A stretch of DNA of 64,000 nt from Sulfolobus acidocaldarius SUSAZ (GTDB lineage: Archaea > Thermoproteota > Thermoprotei_A > Sulfolobales > Sulfolobaceae). Positions 20,282-27,940 of the stretch are shown in pieces. Both the position numbers and the translations under genes were made by a program. Each line of letters starts with the position of its first letter. Positions within the stretch are counted from its first letter, which is position 1. The DNA is taken from positions 248,001-312,000 of the forward strand of contig CP006977.1 in the NCBI GenBank assembly GCA_000508305.1. Reading direction: 5' to 3'. A model generated the notes under the pieces. That model ran no database searches, was not told where the DNA came from, and saw only the letters and a program-made list of their open reading frames with translations.

Positions 20282-21050
20282 GGATCCGCATTATAATATG
20301 GCAATTGACGAAGCCATAATGGGTCTCAGACCATATGTAAAATATGACACACTGAGAATTTACATGTGGTCTCCCTCAGGTGTGAGTATAGGGAGATCAC
20401 AAGACGCTCAAAGGGCAGTAAATATAGAAGAAATAAAGAGGTTAGGGTTTAAGCTAGTGAGAAGACCTACAGGAGGAGGAGCACTTTTACATCCCGAAAA
20501 TAACGAGATAACCTATAGTGTTGTATTATCACTAGATAACCCATTAGCTAAAATCCCTGTGGATGAATCTGCCTCATCCATAGCCAGAGGTATAATTGAT
20601 GCTCTACAAACAATAGGTTCTAGTGCTAAGGTAAAGGATTTTGGAGATAAGGAGAAACACGATCTCTGCTACTTGAGAAGAGGGTCCAGCGACGTAATCC
20701 TAGGAGGAAAGAAGATCTCTGGATCAGCTCAAGTTAGGAACGATAGGGCACTTCTACAACACGGTACACTTCTGCTTAGATTTGAACCTGAGGTTTGGCT
20801 AAGGGTTATTAATGCGCCAGGATATGACCATGAAATGCTCAGAAATAGGATAGCAGGCTTATATGAGTTCACGGACGTAAAATTAGAGAAAATAATTGAC
20901 AGCTTAGTTAAAGGTTTTTCGAAAGAGTTAGGGGATGAAACTTTTATAGGAAGCTTAACTCCTGAAGAAGTCCAACTATCACTAGAGCTATATCAGAAAA
21001 AATATTCTAACGATTTATGGAATCTTAAGGGCTCTCTAGAACAATTTTGA
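20253..21050 (+). CDS. lipM: LipM-like octanoyltransferase
   Basis: Transfers octanoyl groups to lipoyl domains in cofactor/transferase family proteins of the LipM type. 265 residues with [11 protein letters not shown] (70-80), a candidate active-site Cys139 in [14 protein letters not shown], and [12 protein letters not shown] with the conserved Lys, followed by LLQHGTLLL. The Cys preceding the KKISGSAQ motif distinguishes LipM from lipoate ligases, which lack it. It overlaps lipA by 29 nt. With LipA it completes de novo lipoylation. The octanoyl donor in an archaeon without classical fatty-acid synthesis is an open question. Confidence 0.82.
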   Translation: MLRVIIDGPRDPHYNMAIDEAIMGLRPYVKYDTLRIYMWSPSGVSIGRSQDAQRAVNIEEIKRLGFKLVRRPTGGGALLHPENNEITYSVVLSLDNPLAKIPVDESASSIARGIIDALQTIGSSAKVKDFGDKEKHDLCYLRRGSSDVILGGKKISGSAQVRNDRALLQHGTLLLRFEPEVWLRVINAPGYDHEMLRNRIAGLYEFTDVKLEKIIDSLVKGFSKELGDETFIGSLTPEEVQLSLELYQKKYSNDLWNLKGSLEQF

Positions 21051-21202
21051 ACCTTCTAGTTCTCTAAGATCCCACAGGAGTAATGAGAGTCCTTTGTCAC
21101 CTCGTGGTAAGTGAAGATAATACTACTTTAAACATGTTAGATATTTTCTCTTATGATGTTTACAAAAAATTATTTTTTAACTTAAAAGACACATAGATAC
21201 AC

Positions 21203-21424
21203 GTGAGAGAAGACTTTGATCAATTGCTATTTGGGCTAGCTGGTGTGATCTTTTTAGAAGGGCTAGGTATAGCTCTGGATGTAGTAGGACAGTATGCCAT
21301 AGGAAGTGTTCTTATCGTTATTGCAACAGTCTGGATCTTGTCTATTTACTTCTTCATGAAGTACATTGAGAAAAAAGACTCAGAAAATGAGGAGAACGAA
21401 GATAACTCATATAATAATTTCTGA
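21203..21424 (+). CDS. Small membrane protein with acidic tail, unknown
   Basis: 73 residues: two hydrophobic segments (LLFGLAGVIFLEGLGIALDV and AIGSVLIVIATVWILSIYFF) followed by a very acidic, Asn-rich tail. The start is GTG. No family recognised. It lies alone between lipM and the CitE-like gene. Confidence 0.5.
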   Translation: MREDFDQLLFGLAGVIFLEGLGIALDVVGQYAIGSVLIVIATVWILSIYFFMKYIEKKDSENEENEDNSYNNF

Positions 21425-21562
21425 TTGAGTTCTCGTATTCGATACTAAATTCCATCTCTGACTTCCTCCACACCATAAATGGCGAGGCTTTCATCATTTT
21501 GTAAGCTGTATCTTTAATATCTCCTTTAAATTATAAAGTTTTTAACACTATCAGTGGTTATT

Positions 21563-22381
21563 ATGAATATGATTAGAAGATCTCAGTTATATGTGCCTTC
21601 AATATCTGAAAAGATGATAAGAAAATCCATCGAGCTCAAAGCTGACTCCATAGTATTTGATCTCGAGGATGCAGTACCACCAGAAGATAAAGAAAAGGCT
21701 AGAGAGTTACTGGTAAAGCTGATCAATGAACTGGAATGGAGAAATAAGGAGTTATGTGTCAGGATGAATTCGCTTCAACTAGTAGACGCATATAGGGACA
21801 TTGTTACCATTTCTAAGTTAGACAAGATCTCTTGCATAGTTGTTCCTAAAGCTGAGGGTGACTTATCATTCCTGCATAAAGCTACAGGAAAAGATTTAAT
21901 TCCCCTGATAGAGACAGGAAAGGGTTTGATAAAAGTAGAGGATATAGTTAGATCTGAGGGAGTTGTAGGCGTAAGCTACGGTATCGCAGATTTATCACTC
22001 TCGGTAGGGGGAGATTATAACTTTTACGAGAAAAATGAGTTTGTTAAAACTTATGTTGTGACCACCGCTAAGGCTTACGATGTCGATCCTATAGATAAGG
22101 TGTATTTTGATCTAAAGAATGTAGACGGTTTCAGGAGAGAATGCGAGGAGGCAAAAAAACTGGGTTTCGTAGGCAAACAAGTAATTCACCCCACACAAGT
22201 CGAAATAGCTAACCAGGTGTTCTCCCCAACTGCAGAAGAGATAGAGTGGGCTAGGAGGGTCATTGAGGCTTATGATAATGCAAAGAGAGAGGGAAGGGGA
22301 ACAATAAGGCTTGATGATAAACTGGTGGACTATGTACATTATAAGATAGCAAAGAGAATACTTGAGTTTCAGAACCTATAA
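21563..22381 (+). CDS. HpcH/HpaI aldolase/citrate-lyase beta-like (CitE) protein
   Basis: About 272 residues. SQLYVPSISEKMI opens the barrel; SIVFDLEDAVPPEDK holds the metal and substrate acids; VPKAEGD, LIETGKGL and GVSYGIADLSLSVGG follow; GKQVIHPTQVE is the C-terminal signature. The family cleaves or forms 3-hydroxyacyl-CoA such as malyl-CoA or citramalyl-CoA. No lyase alpha subunit is present, so it is a stand-alone CitE-like enzyme. ATG at 21563 best matches a TATA-like box near 21534; GTG 21554 and ATG 21569 are also in frame. It overlaps the convergent thioesterase by 13 nt. Confidence 0.83.
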   Translation: MNMIRRSQLYVPSISEKMIRKSIELKADSIVFDLEDAVPPEDKEKARELLVKLINELEWRNKELCVRMNSLQLVDAYRDIVTISKLDKISCIVVPKAEGDLSFLHKATGKDLIPLIETGKGLIKVEDIVRSEGVVGVSYGIADLSLSVGGDYNFYEKNEFVKTYVVTTAKAYDVDPIDKVYFDLKNVDGFRRECEEAKKLGFVGKQVIHPTQVEIANQVFSPTAEEIEWARRVIEAYDNAKREGRGTIRLDDKLVDYVHYKIAKRILEFQNL

Positions 22382-22773
22382 ATAGACCATGTTCCTAAGC
22401 CCACAGCACAGAGTTCTTTGTCTCCATCGTAAGCATAAATCTGCACAGTAACCAATTTGTTTCCCTTATTTACTACTTTAGCCTCTACTGTAAATGGACC
22501 TTTATTCATTGGTTTGAGGAAGTTGATTTTTAGCTCTGCAGTGACTTCATCCTTAACTTCACTCAATGAAAGCACTGCCATACTACCTGCATAGTCTATA
22601 GCCGAAAACATTATACCACCGTGCAACATTCCTCCTAGTCTAGTAAGTCTCTTATCAAAATCGAATTTGAGGAGTGAATAACCATTCTCAACTTTTTCGA
22701 ATCTTATTCCTATAAAATTAAATACTTCTTCTTGTTTTAATCTCTCATTTAGTTCCTCTGATGATATGAGCAT
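22369..22773 (-). CDS. PaaI-type hotdog thioesterase
   Basis: 134 residues with a single hotdog fold: LGGMLHGGIMFSAIDYAGSM is the family's hallmark HGG segment, followed by VTAELKINFLKPMNKGPF. These hydrolyse acyl-CoA thioesters, often phenylacetyl- or fatty acyl-CoA. It is tail-to-tail with the CitE-like gene, and both act on CoA esters, but opposite orientation rules out an operon. Confidence 0.83.
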   Translation of the reverse strand: MLISSEELNERLKQEEVFNFIGIRFEKVENGYSLLKFDFDKRLTRLGGMLHGGIMFSAIDYAGSMAVLSLSEVKDEVTAELKINFLKPMNKGPFTVEAKVVNKGNKLVTVQIYAYDGDKELCAVGLGTWSIYRF

Positions 22774-22874
22774 ACGATATCTTTTCGTAGCTAAAGAATA
22801 TAAATCTGAAATTAGATTGCACGAATATCATAGCTTATTAGGATTGGCGAGAACATTATATTTAATGACCTAAG

Positions 22875-23297
22875 ATGCCACCCTTAACAATATTAGCTGA
22901 TGTGGTACTTAATGAGATACGTGATGAGATTAAAAGAAGATTAGGCAAACAAACGCCCGAAGAAGTAACAATTAGATTTGTAGAGTATTTACCACCACAA
23001 GTTTTAGGATATGTGAGAGATGGGGATTACACTATATATGTAAACCTTCAACAATACACTAGAGCTAAGTCTTCAGGCTACGAATATGAGTATTTATATG
23101 TTATACTATTGCATGAATATCTTCACCTAATTGGTATAGCTGATGAAAGAGAGGTTAGGAGAATAGACCTGGAAATAATAGAGGAGAGATTTGGTCAAAA
23201 TAGTAGGGCATACAGGATAGCCTTAAAGTTAGCTGATCCCAGAGATGTGTATTTAAAGAACTCGCAGAAATTCGGTAGACCCAATATGTATATCTGA
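22875..23297 (+). CDS. Small zincin-like metallopeptidase
   Basis: 140 residues with a HExxH zinc motif (LLHEYLHLIGIADEREVRR) in the middle; the following acid-rich helix may supply the third ligand. Upstream sequence holds two short strands typical of mini-zincins. No signal sequence, so probably cytoplasmic. Substrate unknown. It sits alone before the EtfBA operon. Confidence 0.65.
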   Translation: MPPLTILADVVLNEIRDEIKRRLGKQTPEEVTIRFVEYLPPQVLGYVRDGDYTIYVNLQQYTRAKSSGYEYEYLYVILLHEYLHLIGIADEREVRRIDLEIIEERFGQNSRAYRIALKLADPRDVYLKNSQKFGRPNMYI

Positions 23298-23440
23298 AAT
23301 CATATAGTCATACTACAATTTTATTATGATACTGTTTGTCATTTTAATCCGTGATAGATAATGTTTATTCTTATTTATTTATCACTATACCATATTACTA
23401 AACTTTAAAAATATGGAGACTGTTTATATCTCGAAGAGAT

Positions 23441-25270
23441 TTGGCAGAGCTTAAAATTGTCGTTAGTATAAAGCAAGTTCCAGACGCTGATGACCTCAGA
23501 ATAGATCCAGTAACAAATAACCTGGTCAGAGAAGGTGTACCGGCCGTAATAAACCCACCAGACTACCATGCAATAGAAGAGGCAATTAGACTAAAGGAAA
23601 GGTTTGGCGGAAAGACTATGGTCTTGACTATGGGACCAGGACAGGCAGAGGTAGCTCTTAGAGAAGCACTAGCCATGGGAATTGATGAAGCTTACCTAAT
23701 AAGTGATAGAGCAATGGCTGGTGCTGATACATGGGCTACATCTTATACTGTGGCTAAAGCAGTTCAAAGACTAGGGGGCGCTGACATAATCCTTTTTGGT
23801 AGAAGAGCTGTCGATGGAGAAACAGAGCAGGTAGGTCCACAAACAGGTAAATGGTTAGGAATTCCAGTTGTAGCTTATGTTAGAGAGATAAGAAGTATAG
23901 AAAACGGTAAAGCAGTTGTAGTGAGGACAACAGAATTCGAGGAGGAAGTTATAGAGGTTCCATTACCAGCCGTATTCACGATTTTAGAGACAGCAAATAA
24001 GCCAAGACAGCCTGATATACTCTCTCTGATAAAGGCTAAGACTGCTAAGGTCACAGTATGGAATAAAGACGATATTAAGGCTGAACCAACAAAAATTGGT
24101 CTTGCAGGATCTCCTACTAAGGTTATAAAAGTAAGCCCACCACCAAAGACGAGAAAACCTGAAATTATAGACGGTAAGAAAGATCCTGAGAAGGCAGCTG
24201 AGTGGTTCTTGAATAAGATATATGAATCCCTGAAGGAGGCTGAAAGTTCTCTTAAAGAATACGTTAAGCCAAAGGCTAAGGTCAAGGTGAATTCTGAGAT
24301 TTGGGTTTACATAGATCACATTGGTGACAGAATTAACAAAGCATCTCTAGAAATTTTGAGCGAAGCCAGGAGAATAGCAGATCTAATGGATACCTCAGTT
24401 GCAGGAGTAGTGATAGGTGGAGAGAGCGTAAAAGGTATAATTAATGAAGTTTATGAGTACGGTGCTGATAAAGTATATTTTGCCGAGACAAAGGGATATG
24501 ATAGATATGATAATGAGGTTTACACCAAGGCTCTAGCAAAGTTAGCTAAGAAATATAAGCCAGAGGGAATATTCTTCCCTGGTACTAGAGCTGCTAGGGA
24601 ATTAGCATCTACATCAGCTATAGAGATTGATACTGGATTAATTGCTGATTGTACGAATTTTGATGTTGACGATAAGGGAGTGTTATTGGCAACTAGACCT
24701 GACTTCGGAGGAAAGGAAATGTCCACTATAGTGTGTCCAAGACACAGACCAGTGATGGTCACTACCAGAGCCGGTGTATTTATGCCATTACCCAGGATCC
24801 CCGGAAGGACAGGAGAATTAATAAAGGAAGAAATAGAAGATTTGTACAGTAGGTTAAGAGTTCTAGAATATAAAAACATAGAGAAAAGGAATATATTGAC
24901 TGAGGCTGATATAGTTGTAGGTGTAGGTAGAGGTATAAAGAGCCCAGAGAACATAAAGAAGTTTGAAGAGTTAGCTACAGCGTTAGGTGGTGTTGTAGGT
25001 GTGTCTAAACCATTAGCCGACATGGGTTGGTATCCAAAGGATAGGCAAATCGGTCAAACAGGAACTACCATAAGACCGAAAGTTTATATTGCCCTAGGTG
25101 TTTCAGGTGCTGTACAGCACTTAGTAGGTATATTATCTTCAAGGAAGATTGGTGCTATCAATCTTGACCAGTCCGCCCCGATATTTGACAACTGTGACTT
25201 TGGAGTAGTAGGAGATATATTTGAGATTGTTCCAAAAATGATGGAGTTAATTAAAAAGAAGGGGGAATGA
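23441..25270 (+). CDS. etfBA: Fused electron transfer flavoprotein, EtfB-EtfA
   Basis: 609 residues comprising a complete EtfB (about 1-260, with MGPGQAEVALREALAMG and GRRAVDGETEQVGPQ) joined to EtfA (about 285-609, with GTRAARELAS, VGRGIKSPENI, DRQIGQTG and ALGVSGAVQHLVG). The natural fusion ensures 1:1 stoichiometry. It has 22-26 residues of linker with KPKAKVKV. Start is TTG, with a TATA-like AT run about 30 nt upstream. It heads an operon with fixC and fixX and is the full counterpart of the split etfB/etfA at the left edge. Confidence 0.92.
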   Translation: MAELKIVVSIKQVPDADDLRIDPVTNNLVREGVPAVINPPDYHAIEEAIRLKERFGGKTMVLTMGPGQAEVALREALAMGIDEAYLISDRAMAGADTWATSYTVAKAVQRLGGADIILFGRRAVDGETEQVGPQTGKWLGIPVVAYVREIRSIENGKAVVVRTTEFEEEVIEVPLPAVFTILETANKPRQPDILSLIKAKTAKVTVWNKDDIKAEPTKIGLAGSPTKVIKVSPPPKTRKPEIIDGKKDPEKAAEWFLNKIYESLKEAESSLKEYVKPKAKVKVNSEIWVYIDHIGDRINKASLEILSEARRIADLMDTSVAGVVIGGESVKGIINEVYEYGADKVYFAETKGYDRYDNEVYTKALAKLAKKYKPEGIFFPGTRAARELASTSAIEIDTGLIADCTNFDVDDKGVLLATRPDFGGKEMSTIVCPRHRPVMVTTRAGVFMPLPRIPGRTGELIKEEIEDLYSRLRVLEYKNIEKRNILTEADIVVGVGRGIKSPENIKKFEELATALGGVVGVSKPLADMGWYPKDRQIGQTGTTIRPKVYIALGVSGAVQHLVGILSSRKIGAINLDQSAPIFDNCDFGVVGDIFEIVPKMMELIKKKGE

Positions 25271-25273
25271 AAA

Positions 25274-26458
25274 GTGGAGTTTGATGTTATAGTTATAGGA
25301 GCAGGACCGGCAGGATCAGCTGCAGCTCTTACTGCAGCGAAAGGAGGAGCTAAAGTACTTCTCCTGGAAAAGGGACCTGAACCAGGATCAAAAAATGTTT
25401 CCGGAGCAATGATAAGGACAGAGGAAATCGCAAAAGTATTTGATACATCATCAATGCCATTTGAGAGAAAGGTGAAAAATGTTGATTTAATATTCATGGA
25501 TTCTACAGGAAAAGTGAGAATCAGTGTAGATATATCATCAGGTCTGATAAACGTAGGTAGACTTAAGCTCGATAAATGGATGGCTCAACAAGCTGAGAAA
25601 GCTGGTGCAGTTTTAGTAACTAAGACCACCGCTTTGGGTGTAGAAAAAGATGGTGAAAAATACAAAGTAGTTACTGACAGGGGAAGTATTAGTGGAAGCA
25701 AGGTTGTTTTAGCCGAAGGAGTTAATGCGTTAATTTCTATGGGAATGAAAATTAGACCTGATTTAGAGCCTGAACATTCCGTTCAAGCTGTAAAGGAAGT
25801 ATATAATTTGAATAAGGATGAAATAAATAAGAGGTTAGGATTTAAGAGCGATGAAGAGGGTTCGAGCTGGAGAATATTTGGCACTAACCCAGTTCCTTAT
25901 GCTGGATTCCTTTACACTTACAAAGACGCTATTGCAATCGGTGTAGGTATTCCAATGTCTATACTCGTAAAGAAGAAGATCTCTCCTTACACAGTATTGG
26001 ATGAACTTAAAGAGAGACTAGGAATTAATGAACTTGTTAAAGGTGGGTCTCTTAGGGAGTATTCTGCAAAAGTCATACCAGAACAAGGATTCCCTTCATA
26101 TAGAGCCTGTTCAGGTAAAATATACCTTGCAGGTGACTCCATAGGTTTAATTAACGCACTGACGTTTAACGGCATAGGACCAGCAGTTATTTCTGGATCT
26201 ATAGCAGGTAAAGCAGCTCTAGAGGGGTATGAGTGTTTCAAGTATGAAGAGGAGCTTATGAAAGACAAGGAGATTAAAGGAGTTGTAAAAGCTAGACCAC
26301 TGATACAAGAGTTAACTAAGGAAGAGAACTTGAACTATTATGTAAACTTCCTGGGAGACGCACTTCATTCATGGGCTTATGGTTCCCTTTCCCTCAATTT
26401 AGATATGCCCAGACTTATTAAGCACTTAATGTTAGGTATGGGGGTGTTAAAAGCATGA
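25274..26458 (+). CDS. fixC: FixC-like ETF:quinone oxidoreductase flavoprotein
   Basis: 394 residues. FAD motif IGAGPAGSAAALTAAKGG, then LLEKGPEPGSKNVSGAM, and a second motif YLAGDSIGLINALTFNGIGPA. It carries electrons from EtfBA to quinone together with FixX. GTG start after a GGGGG stretch, three bases after the etfBA stop; the 3' end overlaps fixX by ATGA. Unlike the first set, all three components are in one operon here. Confidence 0.9.
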   Translation: MEFDVIVIGAGPAGSAAALTAAKGGAKVLLLEKGPEPGSKNVSGAMIRTEEIAKVFDTSSMPFERKVKNVDLIFMDSTGKVRISVDISSGLINVGRLKLDKWMAQQAEKAGAVLVTKTTALGVEKDGEKYKVVTDRGSISGSKVVLAEGVNALISMGMKIRPDLEPEHSVQAVKEVYNLNKDEINKRLGFKSDEEGSSWRIFGTNPVPYAGFLYTYKDAIAIGVGIPMSILVKKKISPYTVLDELKERLGINELVKGGSLREYSAKVIPEQGFPSYRACSGKIYLAGDSIGLINALTFNGIGPAVISGSIAGKAALEGYECFKYEEELMKDKEIKGVVKARPLIQELTKEENLNYYVNFLGDALHSWAYGSLSLNLDMPRLIKHLMLGMGVLKA

Positions 26459-26745
26459 GAATTGAGGAAAGGCTATATACTTTAAGATATAAGAGAGACG
26501 AAAAACCACACTTAGCAATAATTGAGCCCAATAAGTGTCAAAAATGTGCTGAGATTAATGGAGTACCTGAACCATGTATTGTTGTTTGCCCAGCCAATGT
26601 ATACTCATGGGTAGACAACAATAGAATAGTAGTATCCTATGAGAACTGTGTTGAGTGCGGAGCCTGTAGAATAGCATGTCCATTCGATAATATTTCCTGG
26701 AAATATCCCAGATATGGTCTTGGAGTAGCATTTAGATATGGGTAA
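26455..26745 (+). CDS. fixX: FixX-like ferredoxin
   Basis: 96 residues. First cysteine motif CQKCAEINGVPEPCIVVCP, second CVECGACRIACPFDNI, giving a complete set, and a GLGVAFRYG tail as in the family. It transfers electrons between the FixC flavin and quinone. It is the last gene of the etfBA-fixC-fixX operon. Compare the paralogue at 3012, which lacks one cysteine of the second motif. Confidence 0.9.
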   Translation: MRIEERLYTLRYKRDEKPHLAIIEPNKCQKCAEINGVPEPCIVVCPANVYSWVDNNRIVVSYENCVECGACRIACPFDNISWKYPRYGLGVAFRYG

Positions 26746-26841
26746 CAACGAGAGATAACAAGACAATGTTAATGATGTTTTTATTTATTTTAAACATTCA
26801 AACCCTCTCTCTAAAGCTAATATTTTATTCCTCTACGCGTT

Positions 26842-27609
26842 TTAGAGATTGATTCTTTCGGGATGAGTATATACATTAAAGCTATTTCCTCTAACAAAAC
26901 CAACAAGTGTTGCACCTGCATCCTCTGCTATTTCTATAGCTTTACTCGTTGGTGCTGAAATACCGCTTATAATTGGAATTCCTGCTTTTATTGCCTTACT
27001 TACAATTTCATAACCTATTCTACCACTAACCTGAAGTATCCCATCAGTGAAAGGAAGGCGTCTCTTATGGATTAAATTTCCTATTACCTTATCAACAGCG
27101 TTATGTCTCCCCACGTCTTCATATATACTTATTAATTCACCACTGAGTGTAAACAGAGCAGCTGCGTGTAGACCACCAGTAATATTAAATACTCCCTGGT
27201 TACTCCTCAGTTTCTCAGGGAGTGAGATGATAACCCCATTATTTATCTTTGCGTCAGACTTTAGTAATTCAATAGCATTAAGAAAACCTCTACCACAGAC
27301 ACCACAACTAGAGTTAATGACAAAATTCCTCGTCTCCACAAATTTACCATTGGTTAGCCTTACATGTATTTCATTATCGGATAACATACTGATTTCTTCA
27401 ACATCCCTTAAACTATCAATGTAGCCCTCATAATAAAGGAACCCTAACGTAAGCTCTAAGTCATTACCTGGAGTTCTCATTATTATAGCTAAATTTTTTT
27501 CATTTACAAAAATTTGAAGAGGCTCTTCAACAGCAACAAAATCTTCAGAATTGACTCTATAACCGTCCTTAACCTTACTAATCTTGACTTTCCTTATTTG
27601 CACTACCAA
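26842..27609 (-). CDS. fdhD: FdhD, sulfur carrier for formate dehydrogenase
   Basis: FdhD transfers sulfur to the molybdenum cofactor of formate dehydrogenase, making the enzyme active. 255 residues. The sulfur-accepting motif is SCGVCGRGFLN near residues 100-110. GGLHAAALF, EDVGRHNAVDKVIG, VSGRIGYEIVSKA and SAPTSKAIEIA are family features. The start is TTG or GTG, overlapping the DUF1641 gene by 32 nt. It is the third gene of the fdhA operon, which supports a formate-dehydrogenase reading for FdhA. Confidence 0.92.
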   Translation of the reverse strand: MVVQIRKVKISKVKDGYRVNSEDFVAVEEPLQIFVNEKNLAIIMRTPGNDLELTLGFLYYEGYIDSLRDVEEISMLSDNEIHVRLTNGKFVETRNFVINSSCGVCGRGFLNAIELLKSDAKINNGVIISLPEKLRSNQGVFNITGGLHAAALFTLSGELISIYEDVGRHNAVDKVIGNLIHKRRLPFTDGILQVSGRIGYEIVSKAIKAGIPIISGISAPTSKAIEIAEDAGATLVGFVRGNSFNVYTHPERINL

Positions 27610-27940
27610 TCGCCTTTAATAATTTCAACAACAAATATAAACCTCTTCTTACATCAGGGTCATTAAGCTCTCTCACAATTTCGCTTAATTTTACGTCTTT
27701 TACCTCCTCCTTACCTGCTAGTATAGAGTAAATCTCATTCACATTCCTTATAAGCATGGAATTTTGTTCAGCCAAGAATGTTAAGTTTTCATCAAATTTC
27801 ATGAGGACGCCATTCAGAAACTGCAATATACCTGCTTTATGAAGAGCATTTATCAACTTTAGGAACTGCTCTAATGCCTCTCTACTCTCAGTTAATTCCT
27901 CAATTAATCTGTCAAAGGTTTGAATTCCTCCCTCTTCCAT
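27578..27940 (-). CDS. DUF1641 protein in the formate dehydrogenase operon
   Basis: 120 residues, helical. The C-terminal half, SEIVRELNDPDVRRGLYLLLKLLKAIG split by Asp-Pro, is the DUF1641 signature. It overlaps both fdhA (37 nt) and fdhD (32 nt), so it is made in step with them. In many archaea and bacteria DUF1641 proteins sit beside formate dehydrogenases or SQR-type flavoproteins; their job is unknown. A much larger DUF1641 protein with three repeats is at 41435. Confidence 0.8.
   Translation of the reverse strand: MEEGGIQTFDRLIEELTESREALEQFLKLINALHKAGILQFLNGVLMKFDENLTFLAEQNSMLIRNVNEIYSILAGKEEVKDVKLSEIVRELNDPDVRRGLYLLLKLLKAIGSANKESQD

Noticed and set aside
21485-21500. A C/D-box-like ATGATGA on the minus strand in the gap before the CitE gene
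   Set aside because: No D box (CTGA) at suitable distance and no terminal stem; not called an RNA.
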